DNA from: Lachnoclostridium sp. UBA6558
Lineage (GTDB): Bacteria > Bacillota > Clostridia > Lachnospirales > Lachnospiraceae
NCBI GenBank assembly: GCA_002434335.1
Contig: DJJW01000097.1
Coordinates: 51,971-58,399 of the forward strand
Length of the DNA stretch: 6,429 bases
Reading direction: 5' to 3'
Of this stretch, positions 1-5,428 are shown piece after piece. The stretch's first letter is position 1, and the number at the start of each line of letters is the position of its first letter. The position numbers and the translations under genes are program-made. Below the pieces are notes generated by a model. The model was not told the DNA's origin and did no database searches. It saw only the letters and a list, made by a program, of their open reading frames with translations.

Positions 1-33
1 ACGGCACAGGCAGAAAGGAATTTTCTGATATGA
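1..33 (+). CDS. Possible 3' end of an upstream gene (partial)
   Basis: Reading from base 1, ten codons (TQAERNFLI preceded by unknown sequence) run to a TGA at 31-33. This stop overlaps the ATG of the sulfite reductase as ATGA, a common arrangement for translationally coupled genes of one operon. The fragment is too short to identify. In Clostridia, neighbours of such reductases are often siroheme-synthesis or sulfate-reduction genes, but that is context only. The frame of the reductase itself is also open back to the window edge, so the upstream gene is not proven. Confidence 0.35.
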   Translation, partial: TAQAERNFLI

Positions 34-1646
34 GCAAAGTGCAAACACTGGAATATAAAGAAAGACTAATTAGTGAAATTAAAGGTTTTAAGGAAAAAGG
101 CGAAAGCTTCCTTCGAAAAGAACTAACGGTTGCTGAATTTAAAGGTATCTCAGGAGGAATGGGTGTTTATGCACAAAAGGGCGGTGAGCAGTTCATGCTT
201 CGTCTTCGTGTGTCTTCCGGAATACTGAGCAGAGAGTATTCTGATTTGATTCTTCGTTTAGCAGAAAAGTTTGATATAGAGAAGCTTCATCTGACTACCA
301 GGCAGGCAATCCAGCTACATGACCTGACACTTGACGAAGTATGTGAAATAATGGAAGAATCCATTCGAAATGGTTTATATACAAGAGGAGGAGGAGGCAA
401 TTTCCCCAGAAATGTTGCTCTGTCACCTCTCTCCGGAGTGGAAAAGGGTGAAGCTTTTGATGTTACCCCTTTTGCTGTCTGTACCGGGGAATATTTGATG
501 GAACATATAACCGAGTATCGGTTACCTAGGAAATTTAAAATAGCCTACTCGAATGGCGGCAGGGATAATGCTGGCTGCACCTCCACGGACTTAGGGTTTC
601 TGGCAGTTGTAAAAGAGGGTAAACCTTATTTTAGAGTATATTTAGCCGGCGGACTCGGTAATAATCCGGCTTTTGGTATAGAACTGAAAGAACTGATTGA
701 GCCTTCCAAGGCCCTCCATTATGTAGAGGCAGCAATCAGGCTGTTTATGGCTGAAGGCGATTATCAGAATAAAGGAAAAGCAAGACTTCGTTACGTACCG
801 GTAAGAATTGGTGAAGAAGCCTTTTTGGAAGCATTTTATGATAAACTAAAAGAAGTAGAAGGCGACAGCAGCTTTGTAGAATTTGCAGAGGAGTTTGCTG
901 CCTGTAATATAAAGATAGATAAGGATGCCAAAACAGGTCAGAAAGTTATACTTACTGATAAAGGAGAGGTTATCCTTGAGCAGAAACAGGATAGTCTGTT
1001 TGCGGTGAGAATCCATCCTATCTGCGGACAATTTAAAATCTCTGATTTTAAAGTACTTAGGGATTTCATTGAAGAAATAATAGAAGCGGAAAATGATAAT
1101 ATTGTTCCGGATATTCGTTTGTCCATGGATGAGAGCCTTTTTGTAAGAAATCTTACAAAAAAACAGGCAGAGATACTGCTTGATAAGCTTGCCAATACGA
1201 ACATGGTCACATCACTTTCCAGAAGTATATCCTGTGTGGGAACACCCTCCTGCCAGGTTGGCATGATAGCAAGTCAGAAACTGATACACTCTGCTCTTGA
1301 TTATATGAAAGCAGAAGGAATAAATCCAGACAGGCTGCCACAGCTTTCAGTATCCGGCTGCTTGAATTCCTGTGCAAGACATCAGATAAGTCCATTGGGC
1401 TTTACCGGCGTTAAGAGAAGGGTGGACAATGAACCTGTAGACGCTTTTGATCTGCATATCTGCGGTTCTTCTTTAGAAGGTGCCTGTCATCTTGGTAAGC
1501 CTGTTGGAAGTATGAAAAAGAGTGATATCCCGGCCTTTCTTGGTAAGCTTGCTGCTACTTTAGAGAAATTGAATATGGACTATGCTGCTTATGCCAGTGA
1601 TATGGAAGAGGATTTTATGAAATTGATAGATGAGTATAGGATTTAA
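30..1646 (+). CDS. Nitrite/sulfite reductase, siroheme and 4Fe-4S hemoprotein
   Basis: This 538-residue protein belongs to the ferredoxin-nitrite reductase/sulfite reductase hemoprotein family, which carries out six-electron reduction of sulfite to sulfide or nitrite to ammonia in the cytoplasm. The family's two-fold layout is visible: a ferredoxin-like half-domain around residues 45-115 (RLRVSSG, then LTTRQAIQL with Arg91), a siroheme domain with RNVALSPLSG at 127-136, a second ferredoxin-like half around 320-390, and a C-terminal siroheme domain. The cluster ligands are complete: C-X5-C at Cys402/Cys408 and C-X3-C at Cys444/Cys448, the last also being the expected bridge to siroheme. ATG at 30 is chosen because AAAGGA ends 10 nt upstream and it overlaps a possible upstream stop. 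The reading frame is open further upstream, so a longer N-terminus is not excluded. Sulfite versus nitrite preference cannot be read from the sequence, so no symbol is given. It is the last gene of its unit, followed by a strong terminator. Confidence 0.93.
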   Translation: MSKVQTLEYKERLISEIKGFKEKGESFLRKELTVAEFKGISGGMGVYAQKGGEQFMLRLRVSSGILSREYSDLILRLAEKFDIEKLHLTTRQAIQLHDLTLDEVCEIMEESIRNGLYTRGGGGNFPRNVALSPLSGVEKGEAFDVTPFAVCTGEYLMEHITEYRLPRKFKIAYSNGGRDNAGCTSTDLGFLAVVKEGKPYFRVYLAGGLGNNPAFGIELKELIEPSKALHYVEAAIRLFMAEGDYQNKGKARLRYVPVRIGEEAFLEAFYDKLKEVEGDSSFVEFAEEFAACNIKIDKDAKTGQKVILTDKGEVILEQKQDSLFAVRIHPICGQFKISDFKVLRDFIEEIIEAENDNIVPDIRLSMDESLFVRNLTKKQAEILLDKLANTNMVTSLSRSISCVGTPSCQVGMIASQKLIHSALDYMKAEGINPDRLPQLSVSGCLNSCARHQISPLGFTGVKRRVDNEPVDAFDLHICGSSLEGACHLGKPVGSMKKSDIPAFLGKLAATLEKLNMDYAAYASDMEEDFMKLIDEYRI

Positions 1647-1669
1647 TCATGTAAGAAAATAATGAGATA

Positions 1670-1712
1670 AAGAAATAGCTGTTTGACCCGGGGTCAGACA
1701 GCTATTTCTTTT
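1670..1712 (+). terminator. Rho-independent terminator after the sulfite reductase gene, probably bidirectional
   Basis: The arm at 1670-1682 (AAGAAATAGCTGT) is the exact reverse complement of 1698-1710. Pairing continues inward through one G-T wobble and TGACC/GGTCA, so almost the whole 41-nt element folds into one stem of about 18 bp with a 3-nt loop. The GC-rich top and the T-rich 3' side (TTTCTTTT) fit intrinsic termination 24 nt after the stop codon. Read on the other strand the stem also ends in TTTCTTTA, so it could stop the convergent lipoprotein transcript as well. That gene ends about 170 nt away and has no better terminator. Confidence 0.88.
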
Positions 1713-1838
1713 GTCTTCAAATCTCCTTTAACCACTGTTAACATAGTAAGAAAGCATGCACTGCCACCAATGAAATTACAGATTCCGAAAAGGAAGACTC
1801 AGTTATTATGAACACTGTAAGGAAAGAATGAAGGCCCC

Positions 1839-1857
1839 TCTTAAATTTAACTTAAGA
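1839..1857. repeat. Small AT-rich inverted repeat downstream of the lipoprotein gene
   Basis: TCTTAA at 1839-1844 and TTAAGA at 1852-1857 form perfect 6-bp arms around a 7-nt loop, 20 nt beyond the stop of the minus-strand lipoprotein gene. On the minus strand it is followed by GGGGCCTTC rather than a T-tract, so it is a poor terminator. It may only be a 3'-end hairpin. Confidence 0.3.
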
Positions 1858-1877
1858 CCTGAGCCATGAGCAGAAGA

Positions 1878-2522
1878 TTAGTCTACTGCTTTATACAGTT
1901 TCTCATTAAAATACATGTAATCCTTTATCTGATTCGCATTGCCATAGGGTGCATAGATATGGTAATTAGGGGCTATATACATACTTTGCTCGCCGTAGGC
2001 AGCACCAATATATTTTGCAGGGGTATCTACAGAATCGGTAGTTTTAAAGATTATACTGACTTCTTCATCAATCAGGTTGCCAATAGAGAGTATTATTTCT
2101 TTCCGTCCATCTTCATCCAGATCATAAAAGCTTACCTGAAAATAATAATCTTTCTTCGGAAGAGTTCCTTCTCCAAAAGCAGTTATATTTTCTAATGGAT
2201 TGTGCTTAAGAGCATGTAACAGATTAACCGCTGCTTTATCATTAAAGTACATAATTTCAGTACCGCTTTTAACATCTGCCCGTATCCTGAACATCTCCCT
2301 TGTACCATCGTTTTTCCCCGTATCAAATTCCATAAATGCATTACTACCATCTGAATTGATATCTTCTCCTTTGATAAATATAAAATCATCATTATGAGTA
2401 TCAAATAAAATATCATCTCTGATTGTGAGGTTTTCATAATCAACATTGCTTTTAACGTCTTCTCTGCTGCAACCTGAAAGCAAAGCCAGTGAAAGAACAA
2501 TAAAAAATTTCTTAAATCTCAT
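1878..2522 (-). CDS. Putative secreted lipoprotein with two calcium-loop-like motifs
   Basis: With the start at 2522 the product is 214 residues. It begins MRFKKFF, followed by a short hydrophobic stretch and a lipobox LSGC with Cys18, a type II signal peptide, so the mature protein should be lipid-anchored on the outer face of the membrane. This start is preferred because AAGGAG lies 6 nt upstream on the minus strand. A longer form starting at 2609 would add 29 residues, lacks such a site and would bury the signal peptide. The mature part is acidic and probably all-beta. It holds two Asp/Asn-rich loops, GEDINSDG and YDLDEDGRKEI, the second resembling the DxDxDG loops of FG-GAP/VCBS-type repeats or dockerin/EF-hand sites. 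I do not recognise a specific family. It is monocistronic, convergent to the sulfite reductase and divergent from the permease. Calcium binding is inferred from the motifs only. Confidence 0.8.
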   Translation of the reverse strand: MRFKKFFIVLSLALLSGCSREDVKSNVDYENLTIRDDILFDTHNDDFIFIKGEDINSDGSNAFMEFDTGKNDGTREMFRIRADVKSGTEIMYFNDKAAVNLLHALKHNPLENITAFGEGTLPKKDYYFQVSFYDLDEDGRKEIILSIGNLIDEEVSIIFKTTDSVDTPAKYIGAAYGEQSMYIAPNYHIYAPYGNANQIKDYMYFNEKLYKAVD

Positions 2523-2528
2523 ATCTCG

Positions 2529-2534
2529 CTCCTT
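2529..2534 (-). promoter_or_regulatory. Ribosome binding site fixing the lipoprotein start
   Basis: On the minus strand AAGGAG sits 6 nt before the ATG at 2522. It supports the internal start over the upstream in-frame ATG at 2609. Confidence 0.8.
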
Positions 2535-2582
2535 AATAAAACATCCAAATAGAATAACTGATAATCGTATGACTATTATTAC

Positions 2583-2609
2583 AGTATAACATTTTCTGAA
2601 TAGAAGCAA
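2583..2609 (-). promoter_or_regulatory. Candidate promoter of the lipoprotein gene
   Basis: On the minus strand a TATACT -10 (2583-2588) is preceded by TTGCTT (2604-2609) with a short 15-nt spacer. The -10 is good, but the -35 spacing is suboptimal. It would give a leader of about 50 nt. The 2609 ATG lies inside this promoter, which again argues against the longer reading of the gene. Confidence 0.35.
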
Positions 2610-2610
2610 C

Positions 2611-2628
2611 TATAATTACTAAATTATA
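2611..2628. repeat. AT-rich palindrome in the divergent intergenic region
   Basis: TATAATT at 2611-2617 and AATTATA at 2622-2628 are perfect 7-bp inverted arms with a 4-nt centre, between the divergent lipoprotein and permease genes. Each arm contains TATAAT on one strand. It may be an operator or merely -10-like sequence in AT-rich DNA; no matching -35 boxes were found. Confidence 0.4.
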
Positions 2629-2683
2629 ACAATTTTAAACGGTAAAAGCTCATGCCCAAAAAGGAAAATCAAAAGTAAGCTAA

Positions 2684-2689
2684 TATAAT
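2684..2689 (+). promoter_or_regulatory. Possible -10 element of the permease promoter
   Basis: A perfect TATAAT lies about 82 nt before the permease start. No recognisable -35 hexamer stands 16-18 nt upstream, where the sequence is A/G-rich. The call is weak and rests on the -10 alone in AT-rich DNA. Confidence 0.28.
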
Positions 2690-2760
2690 AAAACTTCTGT
2701 GGGATACTAATAGTAAAATTGAATTTAATACTGGCAGCAATTTTCTTCTAACATAAGAAT

Positions 2761-2765
2761 GGAGG
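2761..2765 (+). promoter_or_regulatory. Ribosome binding site deciding the permease start
   Basis: GGAGG lies 5 nt before the ATG at 2771. The upstream in-frame ATG at 2759 overlaps this site and has no Shine-Dalgarno of its own, so translation most likely begins at 2771. Confidence 0.75.
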
Positions 2766-2770
2766 TTAAT

Positions 2771-4240
2771 ATGGGTGAAAAGCATGAAAAAGGATTATCA
2801 GCCTGGCAGCTGACAATGATGGCAGTGGGTTCCGTAATCGGCGGTTCCTTCTTTTTAGGGTCTTCTGTGGCAATACATTCTGCAGGACCTTCAATAATCC
2901 TTTCTTATATATTGGGTGGTGTACTTGTATATTTTATATTATTTGCATTGTCTGAAATGACTGTGAATAACCCTGGCGTTGGTTCCTTTCGAGGATTCGC
3001 TGCCGATGCCTATGGACCGGGAGCAGGATTTATAACAGGCTGGGTATATTGGACAGGAATGGTACTTGCCATGTCCAGTGAAGCAACGGCAATATCATTA
3101 CTGGTTAAGAACTGGTTTCCGGAGGTTTCTACTACCATATTGGGAAGTACCATAATAATAGGAGTAACCCTGATTAATCTACTGGGTGCAAGCAGACTGA
3201 GTAAATTAGAGAGTGGGCTTGCGGCTATAAAAATGCTGACTGTAGTAGCATTTATCATAATGGGTGTATTACTTATATTAGGAATTGTAAGAAGTGTAGC
3301 AACAAATGGTGCAGCTGTCATTTACAATACTCCGGCAATCACAAATGAGGCATTTTTTGCGAACGGTTTCAAAGGACTTGCAGGAAGTTTACTAATAATC
3401 ATGTTTGCTTATGCAGGATTTGAGATAATCGGCCTTGCAGCTTCAGAAGCAAGAGAACCCAGAAAAACAGTACCAAAAGCAATCCACCGTACAGTGGTAA
3501 TATTGTTAGCTTTATATATTCTGTCTGTAGGTACGACCCTTTTCCTGATACCAACAGGAGAAATAAGAGAAGATATAAGCCCAATGGTAGCAGTGCTTAA
3601 CCGCTACGGATTTACCTGGGCAGGAACAGTCCTGAATATTGTATTAATTACTGCCATCCTATCCACAATGTTAGCTTCCATGTTCGGACTGGGAAGAATG
3701 ATCAGGTCACTGGCAGATGACGGCTGGGCACCGTCATTTCTAAAAGAAGTTAAAGAAGTACCCTATAAAGGAATCTTATTCTCTGGTGCAGCCATGCTGA
3801 TGGGCTTATATGTAGGACTACTGCTGCCACAGGTATATCTGTTCCTAATCAGCGCCGGCGGCTTCTCCGCCCTGTTTACCTATTCCATGATAATGGCGAC
3901 CCACATCCGATTCCGCAGAAATCATGGAAAGCCGGAAGACAGATTACGGTTAAGAGGCTTTCCATACTCCTCCTTATTTGTACTGCTATGCCTAATTGTT
4001 GCCATAGTAAGCATGCCCTTTATAAATGGACAGGGAACAGGACTAATAGCAGGAATTGCAATCGTTATATTCTATGGTATAACCTATCTCATTGTAAAAC
4101 AGTTCAGGAAAGAATCAAAAAGTAACATCGATTCCAATCACTTGAACAACAGGCTAAGCATGGAGACCTCCAAGGAACTTACCAACCTAAAAGATTATAG
4201 GAGAAAACGTCAGAAAGACAACGAGAATAGAAAAAAATAG
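2771..4240 (+). CDS. APC-superfamily amino acid permease
   Basis: This 489-residue integral membrane protein belongs to the amino acid-polyamine-organocation superfamily and is probably a proton-coupled amino acid importer. About twelve hydrophobic segments are visible, near residues 14-34, 40-60, 85-108, 119-140, 147-172, 200-223, 239-262, 283-309, 333-352, 353-375, 398-416 and 420-440. Helix 1 has the family's glycine-rich break (GSVIGGSFF, residues 20-28). Helix 2 ends in the characteristic SEM...P..GSF pattern (Glu62, Pro68), leading to GFITGWVYW. Helix 6 carries FAYAGFE (212-218), followed by SEAREPRKTVPKAI, typical of the AAT-like branch. The substrate cannot be deduced. An unusually long charged tail (about 442-489), rich in Lys, Arg, Asn and Ser, follows the last helix. 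The start at 2771 is chosen by the GGAGG site; starting at 2759 would add four residues. The gene is divergent from the lipoprotein, and no clear terminator follows. Confidence 0.92.
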   Translation: MGEKHEKGLSAWQLTMMAVGSVIGGSFFLGSSVAIHSAGPSIILSYILGGVLVYFILFALSEMTVNNPGVGSFRGFAADAYGPGAGFITGWVYWTGMVLAMSSEATAISLLVKNWFPEVSTTILGSTIIIGVTLINLLGASRLSKLESGLAAIKMLTVVAFIIMGVLLILGIVRSVATNGAAVIYNTPAITNEAFFANGFKGLAGSLLIIMFAYAGFEIIGLAASEAREPRKTVPKAIHRTVVILLALYILSVGTTLFLIPTGEIREDISPMVAVLNRYGFTWAGTVLNIVLITAILSTMLASMFGLGRMIRSLADDGWAPSFLKEVKEVPYKGILFSGAAMLMGLYVGLLLPQVYLFLISAGGFSALFTYSMIMATHIRFRRNHGKPEDRLRLRGFPYSSLFVLLCLIVAIVSMPFINGQGTGLIAGIAIVIFYGITYLIVKQFRKESKSNIDSNHLNNRLSMETSKELTNLKDYRRKRQKDNENRKK

Positions 4241-4262
4241 ACTTCCTATTGAAGGATTTTCT

Positions 4263-4475
4263 TTGACACTTGAATGGCAGCAGTTGCACCTGGGTAAAAG
4301 TACACCACTGTCTGAGTACACAACCTCCATGACAGAGACCTTAGCGCGTTTGGTTATTTATACCTGTCCAGGCACAACTGCTGTTAATCACCAGCCAGTA
4401 CCACAAAATTTGACTTTTTACGGCGAAATGGTTGCATTAACTGAAAGGGAAGAATATAATAAAACCCAAACATGA
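4263..4475 (+). CDS. Doubtful 70-codon ORF between permease and DUF5662 genes
   Basis: A TTG-initiated ORF of 70 codons begins 6 nt after GAAGGA (4251-4256), which could act as a ribosome binding site. It ends 21 nt before the next gene. Codon choice is not obviously abnormal, but I recognise no family, and the product has no signal peptide, membrane segment or known motif. Evidence against it is that the first half lies inside a 120-nt imperfect inverted repeat, the 3' end contains a good promoter for the following gene, and there is no ATG or GTG start. It may be a real small protein, a remnant of a decayed gene, or a chance ORF over structured non-coding DNA. Confidence 0.25.
   Translation: MTLEWQQLHLGKSTPLSEYTTSMTETLARLVIYTCPGTTAVNHQPVPQNLTFYGEMVALTEREEYNKTQT
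4271..4390. repeat. Long imperfect inverted repeat (about 120 nt) able to form a hairpin
   Basis: The arm at 4278-4293 (CAGCAGTTGCACCTGG) pairs with 4368-4383 (CCAGGCACAACTGCTG) at 14 of 16 positions, with one 2-nt internal mismatch. Outward pairing continues with two G-T wobbles, T-A, one mismatch and three more pairs (4271-4277 with 4384-4390). Inward, GTA at 4294-4296 can pair with TAC at 4361-4363. The interior holds a possible smaller stem, CTGTC/GACAG. The GC-rich arms stand out from the AT-rich surroundings. It could be a structured leader or 3' region RNA, or a small palindromic repeat element; I recognise no known riboswitch or RNA family. Confidence 0.55.
4432..4460 (+). promoter_or_regulatory. 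Promoter for the DUF5662 gene
   Basis: TTGCAT (4432-4437) and a perfect TATAAT (4455-4460) are separated by the optimal 17 nt. The -10 lies 36 nt before the ATG at 4497, giving a leader of about 30 nt. It suggests that the gene is transcribed independently of the permease. Confidence 0.55.
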
Positions 4476-4496
4476 GGGAAAGGGCCGGAAGCAGGT

Positions 4497-5060
4497 ATGG
4501 CAGGCAAAATGAAGTGGTTACAGCATTTAAGAACAATTAATCATCATAAATATTTGGTGATGAGGTATTGTTTCAGAGCAGGGCTTTACAGGCAGGGATT
4601 GTTACACGATATGTCCAAATACAGCCCTGTAGAATTTCTGGTAGGTGCGAAATATTTCCAGGGAAACAGAAGTCCAAACAATGCAGAACGGGAAGATCGT
4701 GGCTACAGTCTTGCGTGGCTTCATCATAAAGGCAGAAATAAACATCATTTGGAATATTGGATTGATTATAGTGTAAATGAGGGGGCACCCATGTCCGGAA
4801 TGAGAATGCCGGTAAATTACGTTGTAGAGATGTTCTGCGACAGAGTAGCAGCCAGCAGAATTTACAACAAAGAGGCATATACCGACAGAGATGCCTATGA
4901 TTATTTTAATACCTCAAGACAGCACTATTTAATACACCCGGAAACAGAAAAGCTCTTAGAAAAACTATTGGTAATGTTAATGGAAAAAGGAGAAGATGTA
5001 ACCTTTCAATATATTAAAACCAAAGTTCTGAAACAAGGTTATGATATTATAGTAAAATGA
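4497..5060 (+). CDS. DUF5662 family protein, HD-hydrolase-like
   Basis: The 187-residue protein resembles the uncharacterised DUF5662 family common in Firmicutes, recognised from HLRTINHHKYLV near the N-terminus, GLLHDMSKYSPVEF (34-47) and AWLHHKGRNKHH (73-84). It has no signal peptide or membrane helix, so it is probably cytoplasmic. The arrangement His16/His17, His37-Asp38, His76-His77, His83-His84 and Asp115 recalls HD-superfamily metal-dependent phosphohydrolases, in which H...HD...H...H...D ligate metals; LLHDMSK closely mimics the usual LLHDIGK. This is inference, and no enzymatic role is established from the sequence. The start at 4497 has GGAAG 7 nt upstream; Met5 at 4509 is an alternative. 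The stop codon is the beginning of a 19-bp tandem repeat array. The gene appears monocistronic, with its own promoter. Confidence 0.75.
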   Translation: MAGKMKWLQHLRTINHHKYLVMRYCFRAGLYRQGLLHDMSKYSPVEFLVGAKYFQGNRSPNNAEREDRGYSLAWLHHKGRNKHHLEYWIDYSVNEGAPMSGMRMPVNYVVEMFCDRVAASRIYNKEAYTDRDAYDYFNTSRQHYLIHPETEKLLEKLLVMLMEKGEDVTFQYIKTKVLKQGYDIIVK

Positions 5061-5252
5061 CATGATAGAAGTAATATGGCGTTATAGAAGTAATATGGCA
5101 TTATAGAAGTAATATGGCATTATAGAAGAAAAATGACATGATAGAAGTAAAATGATATTGTAAAAGTTAAATTATTGTTGATGTAAAGCAATATTGTAAA
5201 AGTAATATTATGGTAGAAGTAAAAGGATAATATGGAAGTAGAATGATATTTT
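5049..5252 (+). repeat. 19-bp tandem repeat array, decaying downstream
   Basis: Units beginning ATAGAAG start at 5065, 5084, 5103, 5122 and 5141, exactly 19 bp apart. The second and third are identical (ATAGAAGTAATATGGCATT), the first differs at one position, and the fourth and fifth carry more changes. A sixth unit at 5160 is more diverged, and looser copies (GTAAAAGTAATATT, GTAGAAGTAAAAGG) follow to about 5252. A 16-nt version at 5049-5064 spans the last codons and stop of the DUF5662 gene, so the array seems to have grown from the gene's 3' end. There are no unique spacers, so it is not CRISPR. Function is unknown. Confidence 0.85.
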
Positions 5253-5350
5253 GGATTGGAAATAATAATTAAAAGGATCATTCAAATTAATAGTTTCGTT
5301 TTAAAGTAATACGAAGAAAAATTAAAAGATAAAAGTTTACGTTTTGTGAA

Positions 5351-5379
5351 GTAAAATGCAGTATTTTGTAGAATTTTAC
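5351..5379. repeat. Inverted repeat GTAAAAT/ATTTTAC upstream of ppx
   Basis: GTAAAAT (5351-5357) and ATTTTAC (5373-5379) are perfect 7-bp inverted arms around 15 nt. Within the right side, TGTAGAATTTTACA (5367-5380) is itself a 12-of-14 palindrome. This may be a regulator site or hairpin just upstream of the ppx promoter, or AT-rich chance. Confidence 0.35.
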
Positions 5380-5428
5380 ATTGTTTTAATAAATACTTTA
5401 CATATTTAAAACATTGTCGGGATACAAT
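5375..5428 (+). promoter_or_regulatory. Candidate PhoP-box-controlled promoter of the ppx-ppk operon
   Basis: Hexamers TTTACA (5375), TTAATA (5386) and TTTACA (5397) all fit the TT[ACT]A[CT]A PhoP consensus described in Bacillus and are spaced exactly 11 bp apart. A fourth, AAAACA (5408), fits only in its last four bases. A TACAAT -10 stands at 5423-5428. Taking the transcription start near 5435, the hexamers cover about -60 to -22, the position of PhoP sites at activated promoters. A proper -35 is absent; TTTACA at 5397 is 20 nt from the -10. Phosphate control would suit the downstream polyphosphate genes. All this is read by eye from AT-rich DNA. Confidence 0.45.

Noticed and set aside
846..1395. 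Antisense open frames of about 60-110 codons inside the sulfite reductase gene
   Set aside because: They lie wholly opposite a well-conserved coding sequence, have no ribosome binding sites I could support and encode no recognisable motif.
1866..2195. Plus-strand open frame of 109 codons opposite the lipoprotein gene
   Set aside because: The minus-strand reading has a ribosome binding site, lipobox and sensible composition; this one is the mirror of that gene, with an Ile/Tyr-rich composition typical of antisense reading.
4241..4262. Terminator of the permease gene
   Set aside because: Only 4-5-bp AT-rich hairpins (AATAG/CTATT or TCCT/AGGA) are possible here; the T-rich stretch after them is broken, so no terminator is called.
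4271..4390. Insertion sequence with terminal inverted repeats
   Set aside because: There is no transposase, and I could find no flanking target duplication; the arms alone do not justify a mobile element call.
4263..4496. T-box or other known riboswitch upstream of the DUF5662 gene
   Set aside because: No T-box GGGTGGNACCGCG element or other familiar aptamer core is present, the promoter lies downstream of the hairpin, and there is no following terminator stem.
5065..5178. CRISPR array
   Set aside because: The 19-bp units are directly adjacent with no unique spacers, lack dyad symmetry, and there are no cas genes in the window.
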